Shown: positions 24,365-33,368, counted from the first letter of the stretch. The stretch is 64,000 nucleotides of DNA from Dyadobacter tibetensis Y620-1 (GCF_000566685.1 NZ_AZQN01000003.1:744001-808000), one strand, 5' to 3'. Numbers and translations: made by a program. The notes: a model not told the origin generated them from the letters alone.

Positions 24365-26209
24365 TTATTTTTCTACTTGAACGACGGCACTGCCCTTGCC
24401 GGTGCCTGTGCCACAGCCACTTTTGAGGGAAACGATTTTGAATTCGGTGGTCTTTTCCGGAGCCACGGATATTAGATAGGGGTTCAGAAAGGTACCGCTG
24501 ATCGCGCTGCCGTCGGACAGGGTAAATGACCAGGGAGGGAGGCCATTTTTGAATTTGAGCATTATTCTGGTGCTCTGTCCCGGCGTAACGATTCCCCGTC
24601 CGGATACTTCTCCCAGGGCCTTATTAGGGGCAATCAGGTCTAGCTCTTCCTGGGTACTGGACACGGCAGGAGATGAGGAAATGATGCGGATAAGCTGGGT
24701 TTTGATGGTGTCGGTCTGGGCAATTCCCGTCAGTTTTACCTGCATAGAGGTGGGAGTAACGGTAGTGGGCAGGTCTACGAAACGCCCCGTTTTGTCGGTG
24801 ATCTGTACAGAAAATTTATTGCCCGGATTGAAACGTCCGGTAGTCTTGTAGGGTATTTCGATGGTAGAACCCAGGCAGGCCATATTCTGAGGCAGCCGGT
24901 CGATGCTGATGGTTACCGGAGGGCTTTTCACGGACACTTTAGCCTGCCCTGAGAAAGTTCCTACCCCACAGAGGCCCCCCGCAGAGCTGATCTGGTAATT
25001 GGTATTGTACAAGGGCTTTACCTTCATTTTATGTGGGGACTCCAGTATATTGTTTTCATAGGTGCCATCGGAGAGGAGTACAAACCATGGGCCGGCCCCG
25101 GTAAACTTCACAGTAAGCTCTCCGGTTTCGTTTTCTCCCAGGTGGAGTGAATCCTTTAACAGGGTAGCCACGGTAGGTTCAACAATGGTAATGGTAGCGG
25201 TCTCGCTAAGCAAGACCGGAGCGGTGGAGCTTACCCTGAGCTTATAGGCTCCAGGTTTATAGCTTGCCGGGATCTGGGTGGTTAGCTGGCCACTGGAGTC
25301 GGGAGTGGATATGTTCTTAAACACCCCACTTTTGTCGGCTAGCTGAATGACAAACCGGTTGCCCTTTTTATATTTCCCAGTAGCATTAATAGCCACCTGA
25401 AACGGTATCCCGTTGCAAAGTCGGGCGAGTTTGGCGGCATCCTTTAGTTCCAGCTTGGGCTCAGGATTGTCGTCGACGTTAACAATGACCTGCCCGCCGG
25501 TCTTCCCGCTGCCACAGGCATTGGCCACAGCAGCAATCGAATAAGGTTTGACCGCCTGCGGCTTTACACTGAGGTAATGAGGGTTGGACATGGTTTGGGT
25601 GACCAGGGTACTGTCCGATAGTAGAAAGGACCAGGGGGCCGTTCCACTCAGATTGACCTTTAAGGTAGCTTCCTGGCCCGGCATAATGCGCACTGCCTGG
25701 CTGCCATCGGCCACCGTAAGTTGGGCAGTGGGGGTTTCCAATAGACGGATGGGCACCATATTGCTTTGAATAATGGGTATGGTGCTTATGATCTGAATCT
25801 GGTATACTTCACTTCCCAACTTATAGGAGGGAATGACCGCCTGAATGGGGCTTTTTTTGAAAGGAAGCGATATGCCTATGACCTTACCTTGCCGGTCGAT
25901 CAATTGGGCCATAAAAGTGTTATCCGTATCAAAGGGCCCTATGGTTTTAAAGGGAATGGTAATGGTGGCGCCTGCGCAGACCGACAGAAAGTCGAGCCTG
26001 GGAAGCAGGATCTGGTACGCCTGAACGCTGTCTGCCTTTCCCTTGAGCTCTTTCTCGAGCGCTTCTTCTGCCTCTTGCTCGGTAATGATGGGCCCGTCGG
26101 ACTCATCCAGCTCTTGCTGGGTGCTGTCGGGCAGGGAAGCTGGAGTTGTTTGCGCCCAGGCGCCAGTGCCCATCAGCAGGGTCAGAATAATTAATTTGAA
26201 ACGATTCAT
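24365..26209 (-). CDS. Secreted protein with three tandem ~180-residue beta-rich repeats
   Basis: 614 residues from the ATG at 26209, whose product opens with a signal peptide (MNRFKLIILTLLMGTGAWAQ); an upstream frame start would hide it. After a low-complexity linker the protein shows the same two-part unit three times. The first part is C-x-G-x-x-(I/F)-x-(I/V) followed by G-x-(F/Y)-(x)n-(N)-x-F-x-x-Q-(L/I)-x-D-(R/K)-x-G. The second part is PW-(S/F)-x-x-LSD-(S/G) followed by (N/S)P-(H/Y), then CG-x-G-x-x-x-G. Each unit therefore keeps cysteines in equivalent places. This looks like an exported adhesion or scaffold protein. No T9SS sorting domain is visible. It starts 39 bp after the ComB gene and is probably co-transcribed with it. 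Confidence 0.7.
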   Translation of the reverse strand: MNRFKLIILTLLMGTGAWAQTTPASLPDSTQQELDESDGPIITEQEAEEALEKELKGKADSVQAYQILLPRLDFLSVCAGATITIPFKTIGPFDTDNTFMAQLIDRQGKVIGISLPFKKSPIQAVIPSYKLGSEVYQIQIISTIPIIQSNMVPIRLLETPTAQLTVADGSQAVRIMPGQEATLKVNLSGTAPWSFLLSDSTLVTQTMSNPHYLSVKPQAVKPYSIAAVANACGSGKTGGQVIVNVDDNPEPKLELKDAAKLARLCNGIPFQVAINATGKYKKGNRFVIQLADKSGVFKNISTPDSSGQLTTQIPASYKPGAYKLRVSSTAPVLLSETATITIVEPTVATLLKDSLHLGENETGELTVKFTGAGPWFVLLSDGTYENNILESPHKMKVKPLYNTNYQISSAGGLCGVGTFSGQAKVSVKSPPVTISIDRLPQNMACLGSTIEIPYKTTGRFNPGNKFSVQITDKTGRFVDLPTTVTPTSMQVKLTGIAQTDTIKTQLIRIISSSPAVSSTQEELDLIAPNKALGEVSGRGIVTPGQSTRIMLKFKNGLPPWSFTLSDGSAISGTFLNPYLISVAPEKTTEFKIVSLKSGCGTGTGKGSAVVQVEK

Positions 26210-26247
26210 AGAAGGACTAATTGAATTCGGTCTGGTGGTGAGTACCA

Positions 26248-26958
26248 TTAATGCATGGCGATAAGTTTGCCTCCTCTAAGGACCGGTACGATATCGTACA
26301 GATCGGTTTGAAGGCAGTACGAAATGTCTTTTTGTATGCCCAGGCGCTGCAGGCGACGCACATGCGAGGAATTAGCCACCGAGGCCAACAGATTGTTTTT
26401 GCTCTGGCTATACAGGCGCTGCGCCATAAGCGTGCCATCTTCCAGGAGCATAAACTGATCTTGCAGGGCATCGGCGAGTGCTCCGGCAAAGAGGGTGTCT
26501 TCCAGATTGGGGCGACCCTTCCATCCTGCGCAGAGGACGGTGACATCGTACACCTCCGACTTCAGATAATTGGCCAAGGCGCCCAGATTGAGAAAGGAGC
26601 CCACTAATACTTTCACAGCCGTAGGCTTGGCTTTGGTAATAGAAAGAGTCCCGTTGGTGGTGGTCATGGCGATATCGGAACCTATCAGGCTCTCGGCCAT
26701 ATAGCTAAAAGGGGAGTTGTCGAGCTGGAAACCCTCTTCTTTTTGGGCGTTGCGTTCGGCTGCACCGATATAGCCCCGCTCCTGGAGCAGGCGGCATTCT
26801 TCCAGGGTGGCTACAGGGGTAATGCTTTTTACGCCGTAAGCCAGTCCTGTCACCATGCAGGAGGTAGCGCGGAAAATGTCGGCTACTACTACAATGGAGT
26901 TGGAAAGGTTATGAAGATGTAATAATTCTGGGGTCAAACAAACATCGAGTTGCTTCAT
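26248..26958 (-). CDS. comB: 2-phosphosulfolactate phosphatase family protein
   Basis: 236 residues from the ATG at 26958 (a TTG one codon earlier is less likely). Family marks are VVVADIFRATSC near residue 25, GAAERNAQK, the AMTTTNGT loop, and CAGWKGRPNLEDTLFAGAL, all typical of ComB. ComB was defined in coenzyme M biosynthesis, where it dephosphorylates 2-phosphosulfolactate. Bacteroidota carry homologues although they do not make coenzyme M, perhaps for sulfolactate or sulfolipid metabolism, so the substrate here is open. It lies between gcvT upstream and the repeat protein downstream on the same strand. Confidence 0.87.
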   Translation of the reverse strand: MKQLDVCLTPELLHLHNLSNSIVVVADIFRATSCMVTGLAYGVKSITPVATLEECRLLQERGYIGAAERNAQKEEGFQLDNSPFSYMAESLIGSDIAMTTTNGTLSITKAKPTAVKVLVGSFLNLGALANYLKSEVYDVTVLCAGWKGRPNLEDTLFAGALADALQDQFMLLEDGTLMAQRLYSQSKNNLLASVANSSHVRRLQRLGIQKDISYCLQTDLYDIVPVLRGGKLIAMH

Positions 26959-27011
26959 CAATCTGGGGCCTTGTGCTGGTTATAATAGGTAGAAAAATAA
27001 GATAATGACAG

Positions 27012-28088
27012 TTATACGAAGGGTAGCTTTACCACTTCTGCTTTAAGCAGCCTGTCGCGCACTTTTACGAAAATAAGCGTACCTGGCTTACTCTGCCCGA
27101 TGGGCAGCATCCCCAGGCCTATGCCTTTTTGCAGGGTAGGGGACTGCGTGCCGGAGGTTACCTCTCCGATTTTTATGCCTTCAGCATCACAAAGTTCGTA
27201 ATGCCCCCGGGGTATTCCTCTGTCAATCATCTGGAAGGCTGAGAGCTTGTTTTTGATCCCGGCTTCTTTTTCCTTTTTAAGAGCTTCTGAATTTACAAAG
27301 TCTTTGGTGAACTTGGTAACCCAGCCTAAGCCTGCCTCTAAAGGCGAGCGGGTGTCGTTGAGGTCGTTGCCATACAGGCAGAATCCTTTTTCCAGGCGCA
27401 GGGTATCCCGGGCACCCAGGCCAATCGGCTGAATGCCCACAGGGGCTCCAGCTTCAAATATGGCTTTCCATACTTTTTCGGCATCCTTATTTTTTACGTA
27501 AATCTCGAATCCTCCGGAGCCGGTATAGCCTGTAGCGGACACGATCACGTTTTCTACTCCGGCGAAGGTTCCTATCTGAAATGTATAATAGGTCATGGCT
27601 CCCAGGTCAATAGAAGTTAAAGACTGGATGGCGTCGACTGCCAGAGGGCCCTGAACGGCAAAAAGGCAGGTTTGATCGGAAATATTTTCCATGGCTACCC
27701 CTTCCGTATTGTATTGTTGAATCCAATCCCAGTCTTTTTCTATATTAGAGGCGTTGACTACCAGCAGATAGTCGTCGGCCTCGATGCGGTAGACCAGAAG
27801 GTCGTCGACGACTCCCCCCTGCGTATTGGGCAGGTAGCTATATTGTACTTTCCCGTCAACGAGAACGGAAGCATCGTTTGCAGAGACTTTTTGTATCAAT
27901 TCTAGTGCTCCCGGGCCTTTCACAGTAAACTCGCCCATATGGGACACGTCGAAAACACCCACCTTATTGCGCACCGCTAGATGCTCGTCCAGATCGGATG
28001 AATAACGGACAGGCATTTCAAAACCTGCAAAAGGAACAATTTTGGCGCCCAGATCCACATGAATCTGGTGTAAGGGTATGGTTTTCAT
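27012..28088 (-). CDS. gcvT: Aminomethyltransferase, glycine cleavage system T protein
   Basis: 358 residues, normal length. The T protein transfers the methylene group from H-protein-bound aminomethyl to tetrahydrofolate, releasing ammonia. Motifs: the start KTIPLHQIHVDLGAKIVPFAGFEMP, FDVSHMGEF, QYSYLPN, DLLVYR, ATGYTGSGGFEIY, GLGARDTLRLEKGFCLYGNDL, and the C-terminal GEVTSGTQSPTLQKGIGLG. No other gcv gene is within the window, so the system is dispersed. The gap to comB is 53 bp on the same strand. Confidence 0.96.
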   Translation of the reverse strand: MKTIPLHQIHVDLGAKIVPFAGFEMPVRYSSDLDEHLAVRNKVGVFDVSHMGEFTVKGPGALELIQKVSANDASVLVDGKVQYSYLPNTQGGVVDDLLVYRIEADDYLLVVNASNIEKDWDWIQQYNTEGVAMENISDQTCLFAVQGPLAVDAIQSLTSIDLGAMTYYTFQIGTFAGVENVIVSATGYTGSGGFEIYVKNKDAEKVWKAIFEAGAPVGIQPIGLGARDTLRLEKGFCLYGNDLNDTRSPLEAGLGWVTKFTKDFVNSEALKKEKEAGIKNKLSAFQMIDRGIPRGHYELCDAEGIKIGEVTSGTQSPTLQKGIGLGMLPIGQSKPGTLIFVKVRDRLLKAEVVKLPFV

Positions 28089-28201
28089 GTATGATGTGTT
28101 TAAACGAAATATTCTGCAAAAATAGGGAATGCTGTTTAAAGGCGCAGAAAAATGTTTTGGTTGTAGTCACGCCCTGGTCCGGGGGAAGCTTGGGCCCACT
28201 T

Positions 28202-28999
28202 TTATTTTGGGCCATCCTGAAGGTTGCTCAGATCGGGGAGAGGACTCACCGAGGTCCATCCTCCATCTACTATCAGACTCTGGCCGGTGATATGGCCCGA
28301 ATGGGGGGAACAAAGGAAAAGGGCCGCATGGGCTATATCTTCACTGATTGCAGGGCGGCCCAGGGGGGTGATGGCCGACCAGACTTTCGAATAAGTGGGG
28401 TCATCGTGGAGCGTGCGTTCGGTAAGGGTGGCTCCTGGGGCGATGGTATTGATGGTGATGCCAAAAGGAGAGAGCTCCAGTACTAGGTTTTTGGCCAGCA
28501 TTTCTAAGCCCGCCTTGGTCATGGCGTAGGCCGCCAGATATTGGTGGGCCTGGTGGCCAACTACGGAGGACATCAGTAGGATGCGGCCTCCAGACTTCTG
28601 CTGACGCATCTGTCGGGCGGCAGCCTGGGTGAGTAGAAAGGTTCCTACCATATTCACATCCAGCACTTTTTTCAAATGGTCGACGGGATAATCGAAGAAA
28701 TCGCCAAAGAGGGTGATACCTGCATTGGCGATGGCGATGGTGAGCTTGCCGAAGCATTTGACGGCCTCCTGTACCATACCCTGAACCGTGCCGGAGTCGG
28801 AGGCGTCGCCGGGAAAGGCGATGCATTCTCCTCCGGCGTCTCTGATGCGTTCGGAGGCCTCCATTGCCAGATTCTCGTCGCTGTCGTTCAGGATCACGCC
28901 CGCGCCTGCCAGCGCTAACTGGCGTGCTATTTCGTAGCCGATGCCCTGTCCAGCGCCAGTGACAAGGGCCACCTGATCTTTAAATTGCAGGGTGTTCAT
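28202..28999 (-). CDS. Short-chain dehydrogenase/reductase (SDR)
   Basis: 265 residues. Classical SDR: cofactor motif TGAGQGIG near residue 15, NAG at about residue 90, catalytic Ser in LLMSSVVG, and the Y-x-x-x-K pair in AYAMTKAG, followed by INTIAPGATLTERT and the C-terminal GQSLIVDGGW. It is encoded 165 bp downstream of an IlvD/Edd-type sugar-acid dehydratase on the same strand. A role as a sugar dehydrogenase feeding an aldonic acid to that enzyme is therefore possible, but a hairpin lies between the genes and the substrate is not readable from sequence. Confidence 0.85.
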   Translation of the reverse strand: MNTLQFKDQVALVTGAGQGIGYEIARQLALAGAGVILNDSDENLAMEASERIRDAGGECIAFPGDASDSGTVQGMVQEAVKCFGKLTIAIANAGITLFGDFFDYPVDHLKKVLDVNMVGTFLLTQAAARQMRQQKSGGRILLMSSVVGHQAHQYLAAYAMTKAGLEMLAKNLVLELSPFGITINTIAPGATLTERTLHDDPTYSKVWSAITPLGRPAISEDIAHAALFLCSPHSGHITGQSLIVDGGWTSVSPLPDLSNLQDGPK

Positions 29000-29097
29000 G
29001 GAATTTCGGGATTATAGTTTTTAAAAATGTATACTCAATATACGGATTTTTGATGGCAAAGACCATTGCGGGGGCCGGAAGTAGAGCCGATAACAAC

Positions 29098-29136
29098 AGC
29101 CCATCCTGAGGAGGCCATTGGCCTTCAGGATGGGCT
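29098..29136 (-). terminator. Hairpin between dehydratase and SDR genes
   Basis: AGCCCATCCTGA / TCAGGATGGGCT, a 12-bp perfect stem with a 15-nt loop, 29 bp past the dehydratase stop on the minus strand. T-run is weak, so partial read-through into the SDR gene is possible. Confidence 0.5.
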
Positions 29137-29164
29137 GAGAACGAAGATCTTGACAAAAAATGGA

Positions 29165-30883
29165 TCAGTGAGAATCTCTGGTTACTTTGTCTCCTGAGCC
29201 TCCGATAAGGAAATCCAGGTCGGCTCCCAGATGTGCCTGGGTCACATGTTCTATATGCAGGCGGACGAAGCCTCGGTTATAGCCCAGGTCCAGGGGTTTG
29301 TAGTCCAGTCGCCGCTGGGCGAGCTCTTCATCACTCACCTCCAGCTGTAAGCTGCGCGCGTCTACGTCCAGAGAAATGATGTCACCGTCGCGTACCAGGG
29401 CCAGATTACCGCCTACGGCGGCCTCAGGGGAAACATGCAGCACGACCGTTCCGAAGCCTGTTCCGCTCATACGGCCGTCGGAGATCCGTACCATATCCAT
29501 TACTCCCTTGGCCAGAAGCTTTTTGGGCAGGGACATATTGCCTACTTCCGGCATGCCGGGGTAGCCTTTGGGGCCTACATTTTTAAGGACTAAGATACTG
29601 TTTTCGTCAACAGGAAGATCGGGGTCGTCCAGGCGGGCCTTATAATCATCTATATCTTCGAAGACGATGGCCGCGCCCCGGTGCTTCATCAGCTCGGGTT
29701 TGAGCGATGCAGAAGGCTTGATGACGGCCCCATCTTTACAGAGATTACCCTTCAGTACGGCCAGACCGGTGAGGTCTTTAATGGGCTCGGCCAGGGTGGC
29801 GATCACATCGCTGTCGAAGCATTCGGCCGACTGGGCGTTTTCTGCCAGGGTTTTTCCATTGGCTGTAATGGTGTTCTGGTGCAGGATGCTTAGCATTTCC
29901 TTTATCACCACAGGAAGCCCACCGGCATAGTAGAAATCTTCCATAAAATACCCTCCTGAAGGTTGGAGGTTTAGCAATAAGGGGATTTTCTCACAGAGAG
30001 CGTTAAAATCGTCCAGGGTTAGTTCCACGCCGATCCGGCCGGCAATGGCTAATAGGTGGATTACAAAATTGGTGGATCCTCCGATAGCAGCGTTCAGCAT
30101 GATTGCATTCTCGAATGCCTCCCGGGTAAGGATATCCGACATGCGAAGGTCTTCCTTCACCATTTGAACGATGCGGCGCCCCGACAGATGTGCGATCACT
30201 TTCCGGCGGGAATCAGCAGCTGGGATAGCGGCGTTTTCCGGCAGGGTAAGGCCCAGGGATTCTACCATACAGGCCATGGTGGAGGCCGTACCCATTACGG
30301 CACAGTGCCCGTTGCTGCGGCACATGCATGCCTCGGCATTGGAGAGCTCCTCCTGGGTGATTTCCTCCTTCCGATGCATTTCTGAAAAACGCCAAACATC
30401 GCTGGTTCCAATATTTTTACCCCTGTATTTTCCTGTTAGCATTGGGCCGCCCGATACCACAATGGTAGGGATATTGACACTGGCCGCTCCCATGACCAGG
30501 GAAGGGGTCGTTTTGTCGCAGCCACAGAGCAATACCACCCCGTCGATAGGGTTGGCCCGGATAGACTCCTCAACGTCCATACTGGCCAGGTTGCGGTATA
30601 GCATGGCGGTGGGCTTGATTAAGGTCTCTCCCAGCGACATTACCGGGAATTCAACCGGGAAGCCACCCGCTTCCCAAACGCCCCTCTTGACAGATTCTGC
30701 CAGCTCCCGGAAATGTCCGTTGCAGGGGGTAAGATCCGAAAAGGTATTGCATATTCCGATTACGGGGCGGCCGTCGAATTCGTCGGCAGGATATCCTTGA
30801 TTCTTCATCCAAGCGCGGTAGATGAATCCATCCTTCCCCGTTTTTCCAAACCATCCCCGACTCCTTAGTTGATTATCTTCCAT
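29165..30883 (-). CDS. IlvD/Edd-family dehydratase, sugar-acid (arabonate/xylonate) type
   Basis: 572 residues. The start LRSRGWFGKTGKDGFIYRAWMKNQG and the following GICNTFSDLTPCNGHFRELAESVKRGV match the sugar-acid branch (L-arabonate, D-xylonate dehydratases) rather than IlvD proper. Iron-sulfur ligands are expected in CNTFSDLTPCN, LLCGCDKTTPS and ACMCRSNGHCAVMGTAS; all are present. The C-terminal half has SDGRMSGTGFGTVVLHVSPEAA, a family signature. The enzyme would remove water from an aldonic acid to give a 2-keto-3-deoxy acid. The neighbouring SDR is a candidate partner. Exact sugar is unresolved. Confidence 0.85.
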   Translation of the reverse strand: MEDNQLRSRGWFGKTGKDGFIYRAWMKNQGYPADEFDGRPVIGICNTFSDLTPCNGHFRELAESVKRGVWEAGGFPVEFPVMSLGETLIKPTAMLYRNLASMDVEESIRANPIDGVVLLCGCDKTTPSLVMGAASVNIPTIVVSGGPMLTGKYRGKNIGTSDVWRFSEMHRKEEITQEELSNAEACMCRSNGHCAVMGTASTMACMVESLGLTLPENAAIPAADSRRKVIAHLSGRRIVQMVKEDLRMSDILTREAFENAIMLNAAIGGSTNFVIHLLAIAGRIGVELTLDDFNALCEKIPLLLNLQPSGGYFMEDFYYAGGLPVVIKEMLSILHQNTITANGKTLAENAQSAECFDSDVIATLAEPIKDLTGLAVLKGNLCKDGAVIKPSASLKPELMKHRGAAIVFEDIDDYKARLDDPDLPVDENSILVLKNVGPKGYPGMPEVGNMSLPKKLLAKGVMDMVRISDGRMSGTGFGTVVLHVSPEAAVGGNLALVRDGDIISLDVDARSLQLEVSDEELAQRRLDYKPLDLGYNRGFVRLHIEHVTQAHLGADLDFLIGGSGDKVTRDSH

Positions 30884-30999
30884 TACATATACGATTTAAT
30901 ATTTATTGGGTAAAGCAGGATATATGTAAAATATAATTCTATTTAACCTATAAAAATAAAATATTGTAAATTACGTCTCTCAAACCCATTGAAGCGTAG

Positions 31000-32253
31000 A
31001 TGAACCCATTTTTGAAATATTTTTTCTTTACCTTACTCTGTATGGCCCTCCTAACTGCCATGGCTCCCACAACACTCAGCGCTCAGGATCTACTGGAGAA
31101 ATTAATGCGCGACCGACCCGACCGCTTTGGGGAAATAATGGCTCATCCGGATCGGTATCAGGTGCAGGTGCGCTATACGCGGATCGATAGAAACAAGAGG
31201 AATGAGCCTAAATTTACCACCTATTCGTATGGCCTGCCCACCGATACTTATTTTTACCCTGCCAGCACCGTAAAGCTGGCGGCAGTTGCCTTGGCACTGG
31301 AAAAAATGAATGCCCTGGGGCTTGATAAATATACGGCCCTGAAAATCGGAACAAATAGACCCAGTCAAACTGCCGTGATGGGTGATAGTACCAGTGAAGA
31401 TGGAAATGCTTCTATAGGGCATTATGCCAAAAAAATCTTGTTGGTTAGCGATAATGATGCCTTTAACCGGTTGTATGAATTTATCGGACAGGCAGCATTT
31501 AACGATTCCCTGCATGCAAAAGGGTATACTCAATCGCGGATAACACATAGACTTAGCATTGTATTGCCCCCTGAAGAAAACAGATATACCAATCCGATGT
31601 CCTTTTTTAAGGATGGGAAGAAGGTGTATGAACAGCCGGAACAATATGCAGCCAAGCCCTACTGGTTAGAAAAGCCAATCCTTATAGGAACCGCCAGTAT
31701 AGATGAGCAAGGGAATAAGGTAGGAGAACCTATGGATTTCTCCAAAAAAAATTACTTCCCTATCGACGAGCAGCACCGGTTGCTGAGGGCCCTTTATTTC
31801 CCCGAATCTGTACCTGCCAAGGAACGTTTTGGACTCACGCAGGACGATTATAGCTTTATTTATCGCTATATGTCCCAGTACCCTGTGGAAACTAGCTATC
31901 CCGAAACTTATACGGATGATTATTATGATGGCTATGCCAAATATATTTTGTTTGGTGGAACCAAAACCCGGCTGCCAAGGCATATTCGGCTTTTTAATAA
32001 AGTAGGGAATGCCTATGGCTACCTGTTAGACAACGCCTTTGTGGCCGATTTTGAAAAAGGGGTGGAATGGATGGTGACGGCTGTGATCTACTGCAATGCC
32101 AATGAAGTGCTAAACGATGGGAAATACGAATACGAAGAGGTAGGGCTGCCCTTTATGGCTGACCTGGGCAAAACCCTATTCGAATATGAGGTAAACCGGA
32201 AACGAAAAACCAGACCGGATCTGGATCGGTTTGAGGTGACTTACGATAAATAA
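31000..32253 (+). CDS. Periplasmic serine hydrolase, class A beta-lactamase-like fold
   Basis: 417 residues with a signal peptide (MNPFLKYFFFTLLCMALLTAMAP onward). The active-site motifs of the penicillin-recognising fold are partly visible: S-x-x-K in YPASTVKLAAV at about residue 90, and the SDN motif in LLVSDNDAFNRLYEF at about residue 150. A clear KTG motif is less obvious; the candidate is FGGTKTRLPRH near residue 320. The family is annotated as class A beta-lactamase-related serine hydrolase, but at 417 residues it is much longer than true class A enzymes (~290), so antibiotic hydrolysis is not implied. It converges directly on the MerC-like gene, with only 7 bp between stops. Confidence 0.78.
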   Translation: MNPFLKYFFFTLLCMALLTAMAPTTLSAQDLLEKLMRDRPDRFGEIMAHPDRYQVQVRYTRIDRNKRNEPKFTTYSYGLPTDTYFYPASTVKLAAVALALEKMNALGLDKYTALKIGTNRPSQTAVMGDSTSEDGNASIGHYAKKILLVSDNDAFNRLYEFIGQAAFNDSLHAKGYTQSRITHRLSIVLPPEENRYTNPMSFFKDGKKVYEQPEQYAAKPYWLEKPILIGTASIDEQGNKVGEPMDFSKKNYFPIDEQHRLLRALYFPESVPAKERFGLTQDDYSFIYRYMSQYPVETSYPETYTDDYYDGYAKYILFGGTKTRLPRHIRLFNKVGNAYGYLLDNAFVADFEKGVEWMVTAVIYCNANEVLNDGKYEYEEVGLPFMADLGKTLFEYEVNRKRKTRPDLDRFEVTYDK

Positions 32254-32260
32254 GAAATAA

Positions 32261-32662
32261 TCAGGCCTGACGGAATTTCATGCGAGGAGCAATCTGGCAG
32301 ATATAAAGGTTATAAAAATGCCCTCCGATGAGCATAACTGAAGCCAGATAACCTAACCAGGTAAATATTGATGCTTCACCTTCGAAAACGATACTTATGG
32401 CAAACAGAGCCAAAGAACCCCATAAGGTTAACTTCAAACCCTTGGTCGGATGAGACTTGGTAGCGTAATAAACGGCAATTCCGTTGACCACTATAAACAG
32501 TAGGTCAAGAGATAGAAGTCCAGAATTATGGCTATGCCCATGCCCATGGCCTAAAGCGGATCCCAAAGAAACGGCCGGCAGTAATAGGCAATGTATGATG
32601 CACAAAATAGAACCAAGGATTCCTATATAATCAGCTTTGTTATGTGGATGTTGTGTTTTCAT
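32261..32662 (-). CDS. MerC-domain inner-membrane protein
   Basis: 133 residues from the ATG at 32662; a longer frame would include the promoter and operator. The first helix contains GILGSILCIIHCLLLPAV, with the Cys pair spaced as in MerC-family metal transporters, followed by a His-rich loop GHGHGHSHNSG and three more hydrophobic segments. It is probably a metal (zinc or related) membrane protein. Its promoter overlaps a 25-bp palindrome and it is divergent from a Fur-family regulator gene, so it very likely belongs to that regulator's regulon together with the TonB receptor 1.3 kb away. Confidence 0.82.
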   Translation of the reverse strand: MKTQHPHNKADYIGILGSILCIIHCLLLPAVSLGSALGHGHGHSHNSGLLSLDLLFIVVNGIAVYYATKSHPTKGLKLTLWGSLALFAISIVFEGEASIFTWLGYLASVMLIGGHFYNLYICQIAPRMKFRQA

Positions 32663-32681
32663 GCTAAATACAATGATGTTG

Positions 32682-32713
32682 CAAAAGTACAGACGAATAT
32701 CATATTCTGCAAC
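32682..32713 (-). promoter_or_regulatory. MerC gene promoter
   Basis: Minus strand: GTTG at 32713-32710, a 20-nt spacer, TACTTTTG at 32689-32682 (exact TAnnTTTG). The ATG is 20 bp downstream. The -33 box lies inside the palindrome at 32703-32727. The TonB receptor promoter has the same extended -7 (TACTTTTGCAAC). Confidence 0.75.
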
Positions 32714-32727
32714 AGAGTTGCAGAATA
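32703..32727. promoter_or_regulatory. Putative Fur/Zur operator, 25-bp palindrome
   Basis: TATTCTGCAAC - AGA - GTTGCAGAATA: 11-bp perfect arms around 3 bp, covering the -33 box of the MerC gene promoter. The core TGCAAC-N3-GTTGCA-like element recurs upstream of the TonB receptor. Binding by the adjacent Fur-family protein is inference. Confidence 0.75.
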
Positions 32728-32827
32728 AATTTATTGAGCAAAGGAAAATCAAAGCCGGAGAACTAGGCTGAACAGAAGGGCTTTACTGACAGGTGCCAGG
32801 GAAAACCCTAATTAAAAAGATAGGGAG

Positions 32828-32860
32828 GTTGCGAATATCTATGATAAGAACTTAACTTTG
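32828..32860 (+). promoter_or_regulatory. Promoter of the Fur/Zur-type regulator
   Basis: GTTG at 32828-32831, a 21-nt spacer, TAACTTTG at 32853-32860 (exact -7). Predicted transcription start near 32867, which rules out the upstream TTG start of the frame and supports the ATG at 32915. No palindrome is seen at this promoter. Confidence 0.6.
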
Positions 32861-32914
32861 AATGGGATGGTTGTATTAGCAGCGATTCCGGATAACTATA
32901 CAAAGAAATCAACG

Positions 32915-33325
32915 ATGAACGAGTTAAAAGAAACCTTGAAAATACATCATCTGCGCTCAACTACCTGCCGGGAAGATGTACTTTCTACGTTTATAAAAAG
33001 AAAAATAGCCCTGTCACATGGTGATCTGGAAGGGGCGTTAGGGGAGCAATATGATCGGGTTACGATCTACAGAACCTTAAAGACTTTTTTGGAAAAAGGC
33101 ATCATCCATAAGGTTTTGGATGACGAAGGACTGCGTTATGCACTGTGCTCCCACCGTTGTTCGGAGGAGCAGCATCAGCACGATCACATTCATTTTAAGT
33201 GTAGCGAATGTGGGCAGACCAACTGTTTAGAAAATCTGCATATTCCAGCCGTCTCGTTGCCAGTAGGCTACCAGCCAGAAAGCTTCAATTTGCTGATTCA
33301 GGGAGTTTGTCCCAAATGTAACTGA
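32915..33325 (+). CDS. Fur-family metal-responsive regulator, probably zinc-type
   Basis: 136 residues from the ATG at 32915 (MNELKETLKIHHLRSTTCREDVL). The winged helix includes YDRVTIYRTLKTFLEKGIIHKV. The metal region holds the His/Cys-rich CSHRCSEEQHQHDHIHFKCSECG with a CxxC, and a second CxxC (CPKC) ends the protein, forming the structural zinc site. The gene is divergent from the MerC-like gene and convergent with the lipoprotein of the TonB operon. Similar palindromes at two target promoters suggest a local regulon. Zinc specificity is inferred from MerC and the absence of siderophore genes; iron cannot be excluded. Confidence 0.85.
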   Translation: MNELKETLKIHHLRSTTCREDVLSTFIKRKIALSHGDLEGALGEQYDRVTIYRTLKTFLEKGIIHKVLDDEGLRYALCSHRCSEEQHQHDHIHFKCSECGQTNCLENLHIPAVSLPVGYQPESFNLLIQGVCPKCN

Positions 33326-33327
33326 GC

Positions 33328-33359
33328 CTCCCGAAACAAGGTCATTTTTGTTTCGGGAG
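33328..33359. terminator. Bidirectional terminator
   Basis: CTCCCGAAACAA / TTGTTTCGGGAG, a 12-bp stem with an 8-nt loop, directly between the stop codons of the Fur-family gene (+) and the lipoprotein gene (-). Confidence 0.7.
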
Positions 33360-33368
33360 TGTAGCAGG

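Noticed and set aside
31000..32253. Reading the serine hydrolase as an antibiotic-resistance beta-lactamase
   Set aside because: Length is far above class A enzymes and the KTG motif is unclear; only fold-level relation is supported.
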